From Lachnoanaerobaculum sp. OBRC5-5 (GTDB lineage Bacteria > Bacillota > Clostridia > Lachnospirales > Lachnospiraceae), in contig NZ_JH815185.1 of NCBI RefSeq assembly GCF_000296385.1, positions 2,280,001 through 2,344,000 on the forward strand: 64,000 nucleotides of DNA, read 5' to 3'. Shown here piece after piece: positions 29,813 through 38,716 of this stretch. The notes under the pieces were generated by a model that did not search any database, was not told the origin of the DNA, and saw only the letters and a list, made by a program, of their open reading frames with translations. Position numbers and translations under genes: made by a program. Position 1 is the first letter of the stretch; every line of letters starts with the position of its first letter.

Positions 29813-30082
29813 ATGAAAACTTTTTTACTCAAAAACGATAAAAACAGGATTTATTTTCAGAATTACGAGAGAATTTCGGCGGAAGAAGAGCTGAAAAAAT
29901 TACAAAGTATTTTAAAAAAGAAAAATATCAGTATCGGTAGAAAGCACGAAACACCATTGGATGATTTGTATGATTGCGAAATGGATGGAAATCCTTTTAC
30001 TATTGTAAGAACTGAAGAGGAAACTTTTCTATATGCAGAATGTACGGACACCATTGAGAAGCTGTTAAAGATATTTGAGTAA
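29813..30082 (+). CDS. Small hypothetical protein, 89 aa
   Basis: Begins MKTFLLKNDKNRIYFQNYER, with an alpha/beta pattern, soluble, no signal peptide. GGAGG lies 12 bp before ATG 29813; the TTG at 29801 touches it and is unlikely. It sits in a short same-strand run of small genes (28630-30324). Function unknown. Confidence 0.62.
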   Translation: MKTFLLKNDKNRIYFQNYERISAEEELKKLQSILKKKNISIGRKHETPLDDLYDCEMDGNPFTIVRTEEETFLYAECTDTIEKLLKIFE

Positions 30083-30093
30083 AGGACGAAAAG

Positions 30094-30324
30094 ATGGCAG
30101 ATAAGATTAGCATTGAAGGAATATCCTATATTGTAGAAAGAATAGTAGAAAGAGCAAGAGAAGCGGTCGAAGAATCAAGGGAGAATAGAGAAGACAGTTT
30201 TAAGGATGGAAGAGCATTGGCATACTACGAGGTATTAGATATTTTAAGGACGGAACTTAGTGTCAGAGAAATAAGTTTAGAGAAAATTGGACTAAGTTTT
30301 GACTTGGAGAGAGAGCTACTGTAA
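30094..30324 (+). CDS. Small hypothetical protein, 76 aa
   Basis: A highly charged helical protein (IVERAREAVEESRENREDS, then YYEVLDILRTEL). Start ATG 30094 follows AAAGGACG. It is 11 bp downstream of the previous gene, so probably co-transcribed. Family not recognised. Confidence 0.62.
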   Translation: MADKISIEGISYIVERIVERAREAVEESRENREDSFKDGRALAYYEVLDILRTELSVREISLEKIGLSFDLERELL

Positions 30325-30345
30325 TAGTAAATATCGCAAGTATAA

Positions 30346-30380
30346 AAGGGATTTGAACCGTTTATTGATTCAAATCCCTT
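30346..30380. terminator. Bidirectional terminator
   Basis: AAGGGATTTGAA pairs with TTCAAATCCCTT; it lies between converging genes and can serve both strands. Confidence 0.75.
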
Positions 30381-30386
30381 CTATAT

Positions 30387-31349
30387 TTAAGTATTACGAT
30401 TATTCTTCCCCCAAGGCAGCCTTGTCGTGCCTGATTCTATTATCTTATCAAAGAAATTATTTACATATTCCTTGCGTTTACTTAAATCGGTGTTCTCCAA
30501 TACCTTGTCTACAAAACTGTTGAATTTATCTGCATCCTTGTTTATATCATTAACATACTCAAAGTTTGTTCTTATACAGTTCCAGTTGAGTATATCATGC
30601 TGTAAGAAAGCAATATTATCGGCTTTTACCACTTTAATATTCTTTGTATTGTTAAAAATCATACCCACTACACAAAATTCAGGGACTATCTTGATTATTT
30701 TATTCTTTACAGCATTCATTATATCGGTATTGATCACTTCGTCACAAAGGTCGGGACCGTCATTATTATAGATTGCAGTAATTCTATCCCTGAAAATTTC
30801 ATAACACATTGCACAGGAGTAGATTGCAAGATTACCGCCCTTACTATGTCCTCCTACTATAAAATCTGTATTCGGATGACGAGAAATAACCTGCTTTAGA
30901 AAATCCAGTGCAAATTTCTGAGCCGGAATAACTGAAAAACTCATCATAAAGTCCTCTTTCCAGGCTACAATGCTGTCATCGGTTCCTCTGAATGCAATAT
31001 ACATCTGACTGTCGTCATACATAAATCCTGTTGATGAAAATTGGTATTTTTTCTCGTGATAGAGATCTATATAATCAAGTATCATAACATTACCGAATCT
31101 CTCGGAAGTTGCGAGAGCGTTCAAAAAATCTACATTTATTTCACTCATATAACCGTAGTGGTAGTCATGATTAATTAAGTATCTGCAGGCATCTGAAAGA
31201 GAAACGCCTATTGAATTTATTTCATTCTGCAAGTCTTTTAAGTCAAGATAGGAGAATAATGAAAAAATCGCATTATCAAGTTCATTAAAAGGAGAAACAT
31301 CAAAAGATAAATCTCCACGCCATTTTATATAGTCAATGATATTTGCCAT
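30387..31349 (-). CDS. DUF2974 (Mbeg1-like) alpha/beta-hydrolase
   Basis: A 320-residue lipase-like protein. VGGHSKGGNLAIY near residue 170 is the nucleophile elbow (GHSKG), with a supporting FRGTDD-type segment near residue 120, as in class 3 lipase-like DUF2974 proteins. No signal peptide is visible, so it should be intracellular; the substrate is unknown. ATG 31349 has AGAGGAGG 5 bp upstream. A further ATG eight codons earlier has none and was not used. Confidence 0.82.
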   Translation of the reverse strand: MANIIDYIKWRGDLSFDVSPFNELDNAIFSLFSYLDLKDLQNEINSIGVSLSDACRYLINHDYHYGYMSEINVDFLNALATSERFGNVMILDYIDLYHEKKYQFSSTGFMYDDSQMYIAFRGTDDSIVAWKEDFMMSFSVIPAQKFALDFLKQVISRHPNTDFIVGGHSKGGNLAIYSCAMCYEIFRDRITAIYNNDGPDLCDEVINTDIMNAVKNKIIKIVPEFCVVGMIFNNTKNIKVVKADNIAFLQHDILNWNCIRTNFEYVNDINKDADKFNSFVDKVLENTDLSKRKEYVNNFFDKIIESGTTRLPWGKNNRNT

Positions 31350-31497
31350 TATAACCTCCTCTTGTAAATACATTATGCATAGCTGAATACTGTTACTTAA
31401 ATATACAATAATATAAAATCAATTGATTGTAAACATAGATAAAGTGAAGTATGTATTAACTAGGGTTTTAAGAGTGTATAAACTTAATGAACTTTGA

Positions 31498-31662
31498 TCA
31501 AACCTCATAAAGCGGCTTCAGACGTCCCTCTTTTTTAAGTTGTTCTATTTCTTCGGGAGTTAATATGCAAATCTTTATTTTCTCTTCTGCAAGCTCCTTC
31601 ATATGCTCCAAATATTCTTCTTGTGTAGCTTCACGCCTCTCATACTCATCATATAGTTTCAT
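31498..31662 (-). CDS. Small hypothetical protein, 54 aa
   Basis: Begins MKLYDEYERREATQEEYLEH and ends LKKEGRLKPLYEV. A charged single-helix-rich protein preceded by GGTGATT. It is too short for confident family assignment; antitoxin-like or regulatory roles are possible but unsupported. Confidence 0.5.
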   Translation of the reverse strand: MKLYDEYERREATQEEYLEHMKELAEEKIKICILTPEEIEQLKKEGRLKPLYEV

Positions 31663-31689
31663 TTAATCACCATCCGTAAAACTGCAAAT

Positions 31690-31720
31690 GGCTTAAACAA
31701 GTGCTATACATGTTTAAGCC
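31690..31720 (-). terminator. Probable tRNA-Pro terminator
   Basis: GGCTTAAACA pairs with TGTTTAAGCC downstream of tRNA-Pro on the minus strand; the T tract is short. Confidence 0.5.
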
Positions 31721-31731
31721 GTTTCTTAATA

Positions 31732-31805
31732 TCGGAATGACAAGACTTGAACTTGCGACCTCTTGACCCCCAGTCAAGCGTGCTGCCAAACTGCACCACA
31801 TCCCG
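31732..31805 (-). tRNA. tRNA-Pro (GGG)
   Basis: A 74-nt cloverleaf, acceptor CGGGATG/CATTCCG, anticodon GGG in the loop CTGGGGG; no encoded CCA. Confidence 0.93.
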
Positions 31806-31826
31806 TAAACTATTGATACAGTATTC

Positions 31827-31855
31827 ATTATATAAAACTTTTCAATATTTGCCAA
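31827..31855 (-). promoter_or_regulatory. tRNA-Pro promoter
   Basis: On the minus strand TTGGCA (31850-31855), 17-bp spacer, TATAAT (31827-31832). Confidence 0.75.
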
Positions 31856-31898
31856 CAAATTTTTTACTGAAATTCATATTCAATACACATAATCTAAG

Positions 31899-31926
31899 TT
31901 GACAGTTTTTGCAAACATTATATAAT
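31899..31926 (+). promoter_or_regulatory. Promoter of the frameshifted cell-wall-binding gene
   Basis: TTGACA (31899-31904), 16-bp spacer, TATAAT (31921-31926). Confidence 0.7.
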
Positions 31927-31970
31927 ATTAATTAATAATTAAATTTATCTTTATATTTTAAGGAGTTAGT

Positions 31971-32529
31971 ATGAAAAAAAGATTTTATTTGGCTTTATCC
32001 GCTCTTGCTATCAGTACAGCACTTACAATACTTGTATTTGCAGGGACATGGAAACAGGATAATACAGGCTGGTGGTACGAAAGAGATGATAAGAGCTTTC
32101 CTGTATCTGTTTGGGAGCAGATAGACGGATCATGGTATTACTTTAATGAGAACGGATACATGCTGTCAAATCAATGGTTTGGAAATTATTATCTCGGATC
32201 TACCGGTGCGATGCTTACAAATACTGTCGTAGACGGATATCAGGTAGGTGCAGACGGGCGCGTACATCCCCGCTTCTCAGTCTACAGGCAGCTCAAAATC
32301 AAATACTCAGAATGCGTCAACATCGGCATCTAACAACAGTTCAAACACAGGAACTGCTATAAATAACAGAGCAACTGATTATATATTAAATAAAAACAGC
32401 CATGTATTCCATTATTCAAACTGTACTGCAGTACAGAAGATGAGGGAACACAATAAGATACCTTTTAGCGGAACAAGAGATGAGGCTATTTCCAAAGGAT
32501 ATACACCTTGTCAAATATGTCATCCTTAA
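31971..32529 (+). pseudogene. Secreted cell-wall-binding protein with Ada-like Cys domain, frameshifted
   Basis: Frame 1 (31971-32333) gives a signal peptide (MKKRFYLALSALAISTALT) and choline-binding-type repeats (GWWYERDD, GSWYYFNENG). From about 32255 the homology continues in another frame to 32529: AYIPASQSTGSSKS, a Ser/Thr linker and HYSNCTAVQKMREHNK...CQICHP, a small Cys-rich domain like those after such repeats. A single base gained near GACGGGCGCG restores one frame of about 186 residues. It is either a real frameshift or a sequencing error. Promoter and ribosome-binding site are intact. Confidence 0.7.
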
Positions 32530-32570
32530 AACAAGTAATTATACTATACCAAATAGTATATATAGCAATT

Positions 32571-32612
32571 AAAAGACTGTATATCCTTGTAATCATGATA
32601 TATGGTCTTTTT
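32571..32612 (+). terminator. Terminator after the cell-wall-binding gene
   Basis: AAAAGAC-TGTATATC pairs with GATATATG-GTCTTTT and is followed by TT. Confidence 0.65.
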
Positions 32613-32758
32613 ATATTGTACCGTTTCATCATCGGTTATTTTTAATACATACCCTCACATAAACCTTAAATGAAAATTAATTTGTATAAATTGTAATATA
32701 TGATAAAATAAACCTAAAGTAGCTATAAAAAGCAAGCATAATAGAGAGGAGAAAAGAT

Positions 32759-33133
32759 ATGAGTAGAAAGAATGATTTTTATTTATATTTCTGGGGAGGA
32801 CTTATCATGCTGGTAGTAGGTTTGTTCTTCTTATCACAAAAGGTAACTGTGACAAATTCCTTCTGGGGCGGCGGCATTAGACTGATGGGTATGCACATCA
32901 GTTCAGGATTGGTAATAGTACCGTTTATCTTTTCTTTAGTCTGGATATTTATAAGACCAAATAAAGGTTCAAAGATTGCTATGGTGCTAAGTGTACTTTT
33001 GATTATAGCAAGTCTCATTCAGTCTACCAGATTTTATATTCAGTATCTGACACTTTTTGATTGGGTAGTTATGTTGGTACTTATTTTCGGAGGTGCGGCA
33101 TTTATAGCAAAGAGCATGCTTATTAAATTCTAA
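32759..33133 (+). CDS. Small four-helix membrane protein
   Basis: A 124-residue protein with four hydrophobic helices (starting FYLYFWGGLIMLVVGLFF) and short polar loops. There is no signal peptide or catalytic motif. GAGAGGAG precedes the ATG. It stands alone, with its own terminator. Function unknown. Confidence 0.72.
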   Translation: MSRKNDFYLYFWGGLIMLVVGLFFLSQKVTVTNSFWGGGIRLMGMHISSGLVIVPFIFSLVWIFIRPNKGSKIAMVLSVLLIIASLIQSTRFYIQYLTLFDWVVMLVLIFGGAAFIAKSMLIKF

Positions 33134-33137
33134 TAAT

Positions 33138-33174
33138 AAAAGAGCAGGTGACTCACTCAAGTCCCTGCTCTTTT
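33138..33174. terminator. Bidirectional terminator
   Basis: AAAAGAGCAGG pairs with CCTGCTCTTTT; it lies between converging genes. Confidence 0.82.
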
Positions 33175-33183
33175 CTAATCTCT

Positions 33184-33297
33184 TTATTCTGTAACTGTTT
33201 TTGGCTTATGTCCTGCTACCATAGCATGTCCTGTGATGAAACACATTACCAGTCCGACAACCGCTACAATTGCCCAAAATTGATGTTTTTTCAGCAT
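33184..33297 (-). CDS. 37-residue single-pass membrane peptide
   Basis: Reads MLKKHQFWAIVAVVGLVMCF, then ITGHAMVAGHKPKTVTE. One membrane helix and a basic N-terminus; AAAGGAG 6 bp upstream of the ATG. It is similar in look to DUF6219-type short proteins (recalled). It lies 16 bp downstream of the secreted repeat protein and may share its transcript. Confidence 0.6.
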   Translation of the reverse strand: MLKKHQFWAIVAVVGLVMCFITGHAMVAGHKPKTVTE

Positions 33298-33313
33298 ATT
33301 AAAATCTCCTTTA

Positions 33314-34096
33314 TTATTGAACCCAAACACCGTCTTGATTTATATTATATCCGTCGATAGTTGTATTTGTAACCATCTGTCCGTTGGTATCAAGGTAATA
33401 CCAATGTCCGTTGTACTCGATCCACCCCTTCTTATAAAGACCTGATTCTTCAAAATAGTACCACTTATCATTGATAAGTGCCCAACCTACAGGCATATCA
33501 CCGTTTGGCTGATTGAGATAGTATTTGTTACCGTTATTCTCAATCCATCCTGTAAGCATATTTCCGTTAGCATCAAAGAAATACCAAAGGTTGTTTACCA
33601 TAAACCAGTTAGTGGCATGTGTACCGTCAGCTTTTCTGTAATGCCAAATACCGTTTGTTTGATACCAACCTGTGGTTGTTCCTGTATTTGCCTGGCTTGT
33701 ACTTGTAGAAGTAGAGTTTGGAGTTGAACCGCCACGGCTTTTCTTAAATTCAGCGATTGTATCATAATCAAAATACTCAATCTCAGATGATACTGTCATT
33801 GAAGGACCGCCTTTTAACGGATAAACTCTGAATGAGTAGTTTCCTGCACCATTGTCTATGATAAGTTTTGTAAAATCATATTTCTCGGAGCTTGCAGCAT
33901 TGTTTGAGCCGACTTTTTTGTTGCCCTTGTACAACTGTACTTTGTACTTTGTCTTGTCCTCGGTCTCATCCCAAGTTGCCAACGCCTTGCTTCCTACATC
34001 CCATGACGCACTACCTATACTATAGTCGGCAGCAAATACCGACATACTCATAAAGAGTGAAAAAAGCAGTGATAAAATTAAAATCAGTTTTTTCAT
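33314..34096 (-). CDS. Secreted protein with cell-wall (choline-binding type) repeats
   Basis: 260 residues. A signal peptide (MKKLILILSLLFSLFMSMSVFA) leads to a beta-rich domain (25-105), a Ser/Thr linker (about 120-140) and about six aromatic repeats of the form GWxxxxGxWYYxxxxG to the C-terminus, ending INQDGVWVQ. Such repeats bind teichoic acid or peptidoglycan. No catalytic domain is visible. A hairpin (GTCTCTTT/AAAGAGAC, 34131-34149) in its leader may affect expression. Confidence 0.82.
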   Translation of the reverse strand: MKKLILILSLLFSLFMSMSVFAADYSIGSASWDVGSKALATWDETEDKTKYKVQLYKGNKKVGSNNAASSEKYDFTKLIIDNGAGNYSFRVYPLKGGPSMTVSSEIEYFDYDTIAEFKKSRGGSTPNSTSTSTSQANTGTTTGWYQTNGIWHYRKADGTHATNWFMVNNLWYFFDANGNMLTGWIENNGNKYYLNQPNGDMPVGWALINDKWYYFEESGLYKKGWIEYNGHWYYLDTNGQMVTNTTIDGYNINQDGVWVQ

Positions 34097-34247
34097 AAAA
34101 TTCCTTTCTTTTATACCGGATTTTTTTCACGTCTCTTTTTTAAAGAGACATATCTTTCATACTATTGTAGCACATAAATTGAGTAGTTAATATTACTTTT
34201 AATTAAAGATAATATATACTTTTTTAAACACATGTAAAAGTTTATTA

Positions 34248-34898
34248 TCACTCATTTTTTACTGTCTCCAGATATCTGTACATACTTGCAGGAGAGCATG
34301 ACAGTTTGAGACCTACTGTCTTTATGGCACCTTTCATAGAAAAAATACCTTTTTGATAGAGCTGACGTATTATATCAAGCTTCTCTGAATGGCTCAGCTT
34401 GCTGAAGGGAAGAGACTTATCAATCCTTTTTAATACTTCATCTATCGTATTTGAAATGTTTTCGGAAAAAACTGCCTGGTCATCGTTTCCCTTTATTTCA
34501 ATAGAAATATTTTTGGATACATAATTATCCGGATGACATAGAGAAAATACAAGGTTTGAAAGTTCTCTGTACCTGTTGTCGTCAAAGTTTATATTGAGTG
34601 CTCCTACAGGTTTGCCTTTTTCATCTTTTATATAAAATGTAGAACATCTTAGAATCTTGCCGTTGGCTGAAAGAGCTCTATAGTTTGATATCCATTTCTT
34701 ATCAGCGGATTCTTTATTCTGTAATAGGGTTTTCATCGTTGTACTGAGCACATCACCTGTTTGCCTGCCGCTTATATCTCCGTTTATTATATATATTATA
34801 TATTTTAGATCATATAGTATGATTTCATAGTCGGGACCCAGCAGAGTGCTCAAAAAATCGGAAAAATCAATATATCGCTTTATCTCAAATTCATTCAT
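34248..34898 (-). CDS. YheO/DauR-like PAS-HTH transcriptional regulator
   Basis: 216 residues. The N-terminal YheO-like PAS domain (about 10-120, FLSTLLGPDYEIILYDL at its start, GALNINFD near 110) is followed by a C-terminal helix-turn-helix (about 160-210, IRQLYQKGIFSMKGAIKTVG). Family members sense small metabolites, such as D-amino acids in DauR. It is divergent from the tryptophanase gene with 615 bp between them, so it may control that operon. An extended -10 (TGGTATAAT) lies upstream on its strand. Confidence 0.8.
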   Translation of the reverse strand: MNEFEIKRYIDFSDFLSTLLGPDYEIILYDLKYIIYIINGDISGRQTGDVLSTTMKTLLQNKESADKKWISNYRALSANGKILRCSTFYIKDEKGKPVGALNINFDDNRYRELSNLVFSLCHPDNYVSKNISIEIKGNDDQAVFSENISNTIDEVLKRIDKSLPFSKLSHSEKLDIIRQLYQKGIFSMKGAIKTVGLKLSCSPASMYRYLETVKNE

Positions 34899-35296
34899 AA
34901 ATACTCCAAATCATATTTGTATTGTACCGTCATATTAAAGCTTGAAGAAATATCTGTTATTATTATACCAAAACTTAAAATATTATGATATAAAATTTAA
35001 GTTTTAAGCAAAATCACGAAAATGACAAATTAATCAAAAAGAAGTTGATATAAAGAAAATGAGAAAAAATTCTCACAAAAATTCTCAAATAATATTGACT
35101 TTAAAAATATATATGAAAATAAAGGGCTTTTAGCTATATATCTGTATATCTGCTTAAAGACGAAGTTAAGAAAAATCCCGATAAATTTATCAAATAGCAA
35201 TTTGTTTATTTCCAAAGAATTATCTTAAAATAAAAATTTAATGCAAAATGCACATAAATATACCAAAAATAAACCGCAACAAGCTTTTTATTAAAC

Positions 35297-35357
35297 AATA
35301 TTGACAATATTCTAAAAAGGTGATAAATTATTCTCATAGCAATATTTAGACAATATT
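35297..35357. promoter_or_regulatory. CAATATT repeat cluster, possible operator sites
   Basis: AATATTG-A-CAATATT (35297-35311) is a 7-bp inverted repeat over the -35. Two direct CAATATT copies follow at 35340-35346 and 35351-35357. The arrangement suits a regulator, perhaps the divergent YheO-like protein. Confidence 0.5.
35301..35329 (+). promoter_or_regulatory. Probable tnaA promoter
   Basis: TTGACA (35301-35306), 17-bp spacer, TAAATT (35324-35329). It would give a leader of about 180 nt. Confidence 0.5.
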
Positions 35358-35442
35358 TCACTTATATATAAAACTTTTAGAGATTAAATGCATATAGTCT
35401 CGATAATCAGATGAGATATATTTATTGCTTAATGGGATTGTA

Positions 35443-35481
35443 ATACCGTCCGCCAGTCGTTACTTACGATGACCGGGGTAT
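35443..35481 (+). promoter_or_regulatory. Leader hairpin upstream of tnaA
   Basis: ATACC (35443-35447) pairs with GGTAT (35477-35481), with inner pairing of AGTCG and CGATGAC. The hairpin ends about 20 bp before the ribosome-binding site and could modulate translation. Confidence 0.4.
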
Positions 35482-35513
35482 CAAAATATATTTTTGTATT
35501 TGGAGGTATTAAA

Positions 35514-37199
35514 ATGGAGTATGAGAAGATGTTAGGTGTAGAGGCACCGAAGTCATGGACACATGTAGTGAGAGAAGTTCCTACAGTTACACAGGAGCAA
35601 AGAAAGAAAGCCCTTGAGATGACTCATTATAATGAGTTTGCTTTTCCTGCAGGTCTTTTATATATCGACTGCCTTTCAGACTCAGGTACTACATCAATGA
35701 CAGACACACAATGGTCGGCTATGTTCCTTGCAGACGAGTCTTACGGAAGAAATAAAGGATATTATGTTCTTTTGGATGCATTCAGAGATGTATGGGAAAG
35801 AGGAGACGATCAGAAGAGACTTATCAACTACATCAAAGAGGGCGTAGACAAGGATGATGTAGAGAAGATGATGAACGAGGTTTATCTGGTTGACTATGAA
35901 GGTGGATTTATCAATGGCGGTAAGTATCAGCTTTCAAGACCTAACACATTTATCGTTCCACAGGGACGTTGTGCGGAGGCACTTTTATTTGATGTATTAA
36001 AGCCGTTATTTGCAAAGAGATGGCCGGGTAAAGTATTTACTATTCCGTCAAATGCTCACTTTGATACTACAGAAGGTAATATCAAGCAGATGGGTAATGT
36101 ACCTAGAAACCTTTTCCATAAGGAGATTTTATTTGAGGTACCTGAGAGCGGAAAGTATGAGAAGAATCCTTTCAAGGGAGATATGGACATAGATAAACTC
36201 AATCAGCTTATTGAAGCGGTAGGTGTTGAGAATGTTCCGCTTATTTATTCTACAGTAACAAACAACTCTGTATGCGGACAGGCTGTTTCTATGAAGAATA
36301 TCAGAGAAGTTTCAAAGATAGCACATAAGTACAATATTCCTTTTGTTATGGACGGTGCAAGATGGGCAGAGAACTGCTACTTCATAAAGATGAATGAAGA
36401 GGGTTATGCCGACAAGTCAATCTGTGAAATAGCTAAAGAGATGTTCTCTTACTTTGATGTTGTTTCAGCATCACTTAAGAAAAACGGACATGCAAATATG
36501 GGTGGAGTTTTGGCTTTCCGTGACAAAGGTCTTTTCTGGCAGAAGTTCTCGGAGTTTAATGAGGACGGCAGCGTAAAGACAGATATCGGACATCTTTTAA
36601 AGGTTCGTCAGATATCAGCTTACGGTAATGATTCTTACGGCGGAATGTCGGGACATGATATCATGGCTCTTTGCCAGGGTATGTATGAAGAGGCAAGATT
36701 TGATTATCAGGATGAGAGAGTAAGACAGTGTCAGTATCTGGCAGACGGACTTACAGCAAACGGTGTTCCTGTAGTACAGCCTGCAGGCGGACACGGAATT
36801 TATATTGATGTTGATAAATTCTTCAACTATAAGAGAGGTCATGAGAGCTTTGCAGGACAGGCACTTTCTTTAGAGATGATCCATCGTTACGGTATTCGTT
36901 GTTCAGAGCTTGGTGATTTCTCTATGGAATATGATTTAAAGACTCCTGAGCAGCAAAAGGAAGTATGTAATGTTGTTCGTTTGGCTATCAACAGAAGCCA
37001 GTTCAGCAAACAGCATATGGATTATATTATTGCAGCATTGACACAACTTTATAAAGACAGAGATACGGTTCCTAATTTAAAGATTACATTCGGTCATACA
37101 TTACCTATGAGACATTTCCATGCATGGGCAGAGCCATATGCTCCAAGCAAAGAAGAGATGTGTGATGAAGGAAATTACGAATACTGGGAAAATAAATAA
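35514..37199 (+). CDS. tnaA: Tryptophanase-family PLP lyase
   Basis: A 561-residue beta-eliminating lyase that would split tryptophan to indole, pyruvate and ammonia. SLKKNGHANMGG (near residue 325) carries the PLP lysine and DGARWAENCYF (near 282) the PLP-contacting Asp/Arg. It is about 90 residues longer than the E. coli enzyme. Tyrosine phenol-lyase is the alternative, but the downstream NSS transporter favours tryptophan. GGAGGT lies before ATG 35514; the ATG at 35469 falls inside the hairpin and is not preferred. Confidence 0.85.
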   Translation: MEYEKMLGVEAPKSWTHVVREVPTVTQEQRKKALEMTHYNEFAFPAGLLYIDCLSDSGTTSMTDTQWSAMFLADESYGRNKGYYVLLDAFRDVWERGDDQKRLINYIKEGVDKDDVEKMMNEVYLVDYEGGFINGGKYQLSRPNTFIVPQGRCAEALLFDVLKPLFAKRWPGKVFTIPSNAHFDTTEGNIKQMGNVPRNLFHKEILFEVPESGKYEKNPFKGDMDIDKLNQLIEAVGVENVPLIYSTVTNNSVCGQAVSMKNIREVSKIAHKYNIPFVMDGARWAENCYFIKMNEEGYADKSICEIAKEMFSYFDVVSASLKKNGHANMGGVLAFRDKGLFWQKFSEFNEDGSVKTDIGHLLKVRQISAYGNDSYGGMSGHDIMALCQGMYEEARFDYQDERVRQCQYLADGLTANGVPVVQPAGGHGIYIDVDKFFNYKRGHESFAGQALSLEMIHRYGIRCSELGDFSMEYDLKTPEQQKEVCNVVRLAINRSQFSKQHMDYIIAALTQLYKDRDTVPNLKITFGHTLPMRHFHAWAEPYAPSKEEMCDEGNYEYWENK

Positions 37200-37208
37200 G
37201 ACATATTG

Positions 37209-37237
37209 GCAGCCGGTCTTTTTAAAGACCGGACTGC
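37209..37237 (+). terminator. Hairpin between tnaA and the transporter
   Basis: GCAG-CCGGTCTTT pairs with AAAGACCGG-A-CTGC and is followed by TTT, so it is probably a partial terminator that lowers transporter expression. Confidence 0.55.
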
Positions 37238-37278
37238 TTTAAGGGGTACTTGCATTTTTGGCAAGATGGAGGAAGTTT

Positions 37279-38625
37279 ATGGGTTCAGATAATACGCCTG
37301 TAAAGCAGGATGGTTTTAACTCACAAATAGGTTTTATTATAGCATGTGTAGGTTCAGCTGTAGGTATGGGAAACCTGTGGAGATTTCCGGTGCTTGTGTC
37401 AGCCTGGGGGGGAATGACTTTTTTGATTCCCTACTTTATATTCGTTATATTGATAGGCAGTACAGGAGTAGTGGAAGAAATCGCACTTGGAAGGAGCACA
37501 GGAAAAGGTCCTATAGGAGCATTCGGTGCTGCTATGGCTCATGCCGGAAAGAGCAGAAAAGTAGGTGAGAGCATAGGAATTATACCTACAATAGGTTCTT
37601 TAGCTCTTGCAATAGGTTATTCATGTGTAGTAGGTTGGATATTTAAATATGTAGTAATGGCATTTACAGGAAAGCTCTTTGGAATGGGAACAAACATGGA
37701 TGTCATAGGTGGAACTTTCGGATCCACAGCTACAGCATTCGGAAATAATACATGGATAATAATAGCACTCATTGTAAACTTTGCTATTATGGCATTAGGA
37801 GTTGCTGACGGTATAGAGAAAGCAAATAAGTTTATGATGCCTCTGCTTTTTGTAATGATGATCGGACTTGCTGTTTATATAGGAATACAGCCGGGTGCAG
37901 TAAACGGATACAAGTATATCTTTACTGTAAATCCTGAAGGATTAAAGGATATAAGACTTTGGATATTTGCATTCGGACAGGCATTTTTCTCACTTTCTAT
38001 TGCAGGTAACGGTACCGTTGTTTACGGTTCCTATCTCAGTAAGAAAGAGGATGTACCTTTCTCTGCAATGAACATAGCTATATTTGATACCTGTGCGGCA
38101 CTTCTTGCAGCACTCGTTATTATACCTGCTATGGCTACATCGGGAGCGGAGCTCAGTGAAGGCGGTCCGGGACTTATGTTCATCTACCTTGTAAATATAA
38201 TGAATCAGATGCCGGGCGGTATGATTGTAGGAATTATATTCTTTGTATGTGTTACATTTGCAGGACTCAGTTCACTTGTAAACCTTTATGAGGCGCCTGT
38301 AGCTACATTGCAGCAGCAGTTTAAACTCAGCAGAGTACAGTCTGTAGGAATTATCGGAGCAATCGGTGTGGTTGTTGCAGTTCTTATACAGGGAATTGTA
38401 GGAAGCTGGATGGATGCGGTATCTATCTATATTTGCCCGATAGGTGCAGTACTGGCATCAGTGATGTTGTTCTTCGTATTCGGAAAGAAGTATACCATGG
38501 AAGCTGTAAATGCAGGTGCAAAGAGACCGAAAGGAGAAATCTGGTTCTTCTTAGGTAAGTATGTATATACAGGTCTTGCATTGCTTGCACTTATAGCAGG
38601 TGCATTCTATGGAGGAATAGGTTGA
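37279..38625 (+). CDS. Neurotransmitter:sodium symporter, probable tryptophan transporter
   Basis: A 448-residue NSS-family protein with about 11-12 membrane helices. The conserved helix 1 motif IACVGSAVGMGNLWRFP (near residue 20) binds Na+ and substrate, and SLSIAGNGTVVYGSYLS lies in helix 6. It follows tnaA and matches the known pairing of tryptophanase with a tryptophan NSS carrier such as TnaT. ATG 37279 is used because TGGAGG lies 7 bp upstream. Confidence 0.88.
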   Translation: MGSDNTPVKQDGFNSQIGFIIACVGSAVGMGNLWRFPVLVSAWGGMTFLIPYFIFVILIGSTGVVEEIALGRSTGKGPIGAFGAAMAHAGKSRKVGESIGIIPTIGSLALAIGYSCVVGWIFKYVVMAFTGKLFGMGTNMDVIGGTFGSTATAFGNNTWIIIALIVNFAIMALGVADGIEKANKFMMPLLFVMMIGLAVYIGIQPGAVNGYKYIFTVNPEGLKDIRLWIFAFGQAFFSLSIAGNGTVVYGSYLSKKEDVPFSAMNIAIFDTCAALLAALVIIPAMATSGAELSEGGPGLMFIYLVNIMNQMPGGMIVGIIFFVCVTFAGLSSLVNLYEAPVATLQQQFKLSRVQSVGIIGAIGVVVAVLIQGIVGSWMDAVSIYICPIGAVLASVMLFFVFGKKYTMEAVNAGAKRPKGEIWFFLGKYVYTGLALLALIAGAFYGGIG

Positions 38626-38647
38626 TAAGGCTATAATAAAAAATATA

Positions 38648-38680
38648 AACTCTCAGACATTTGTTTGGGAGTTTTTTATT
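38648..38680 (+). terminator. Terminator of the tna operon
   Basis: AAACTCTCAGACA pairs with TGTTTGGGAGTTT and is followed by TTTATT. Confidence 0.75.
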
Positions 38681-38716
38681 TTGTATTTTATCGGTATAAA
38701 AAATTTAAAAAAGTTA

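Larger units (their letters stand above)
34899..35513. other. Long regulatory intergenic region between the YheO-like regulator and tnaA
   Basis: No intact gene. It is AT-rich and holds a minus-strand extended -10 (34962-34967), a + strand promoter (35301-35329), a cluster of CAATATT repeats, and a hairpin (35443-35481) just upstream of tnaA. Confidence 0.6.

Noticed and set aside
32174..32362. 62-codon ORF overlapping the frameshifted gene
   Set aside because: Third frame of the same region; composition is not coding and no ribosome-binding site is present.
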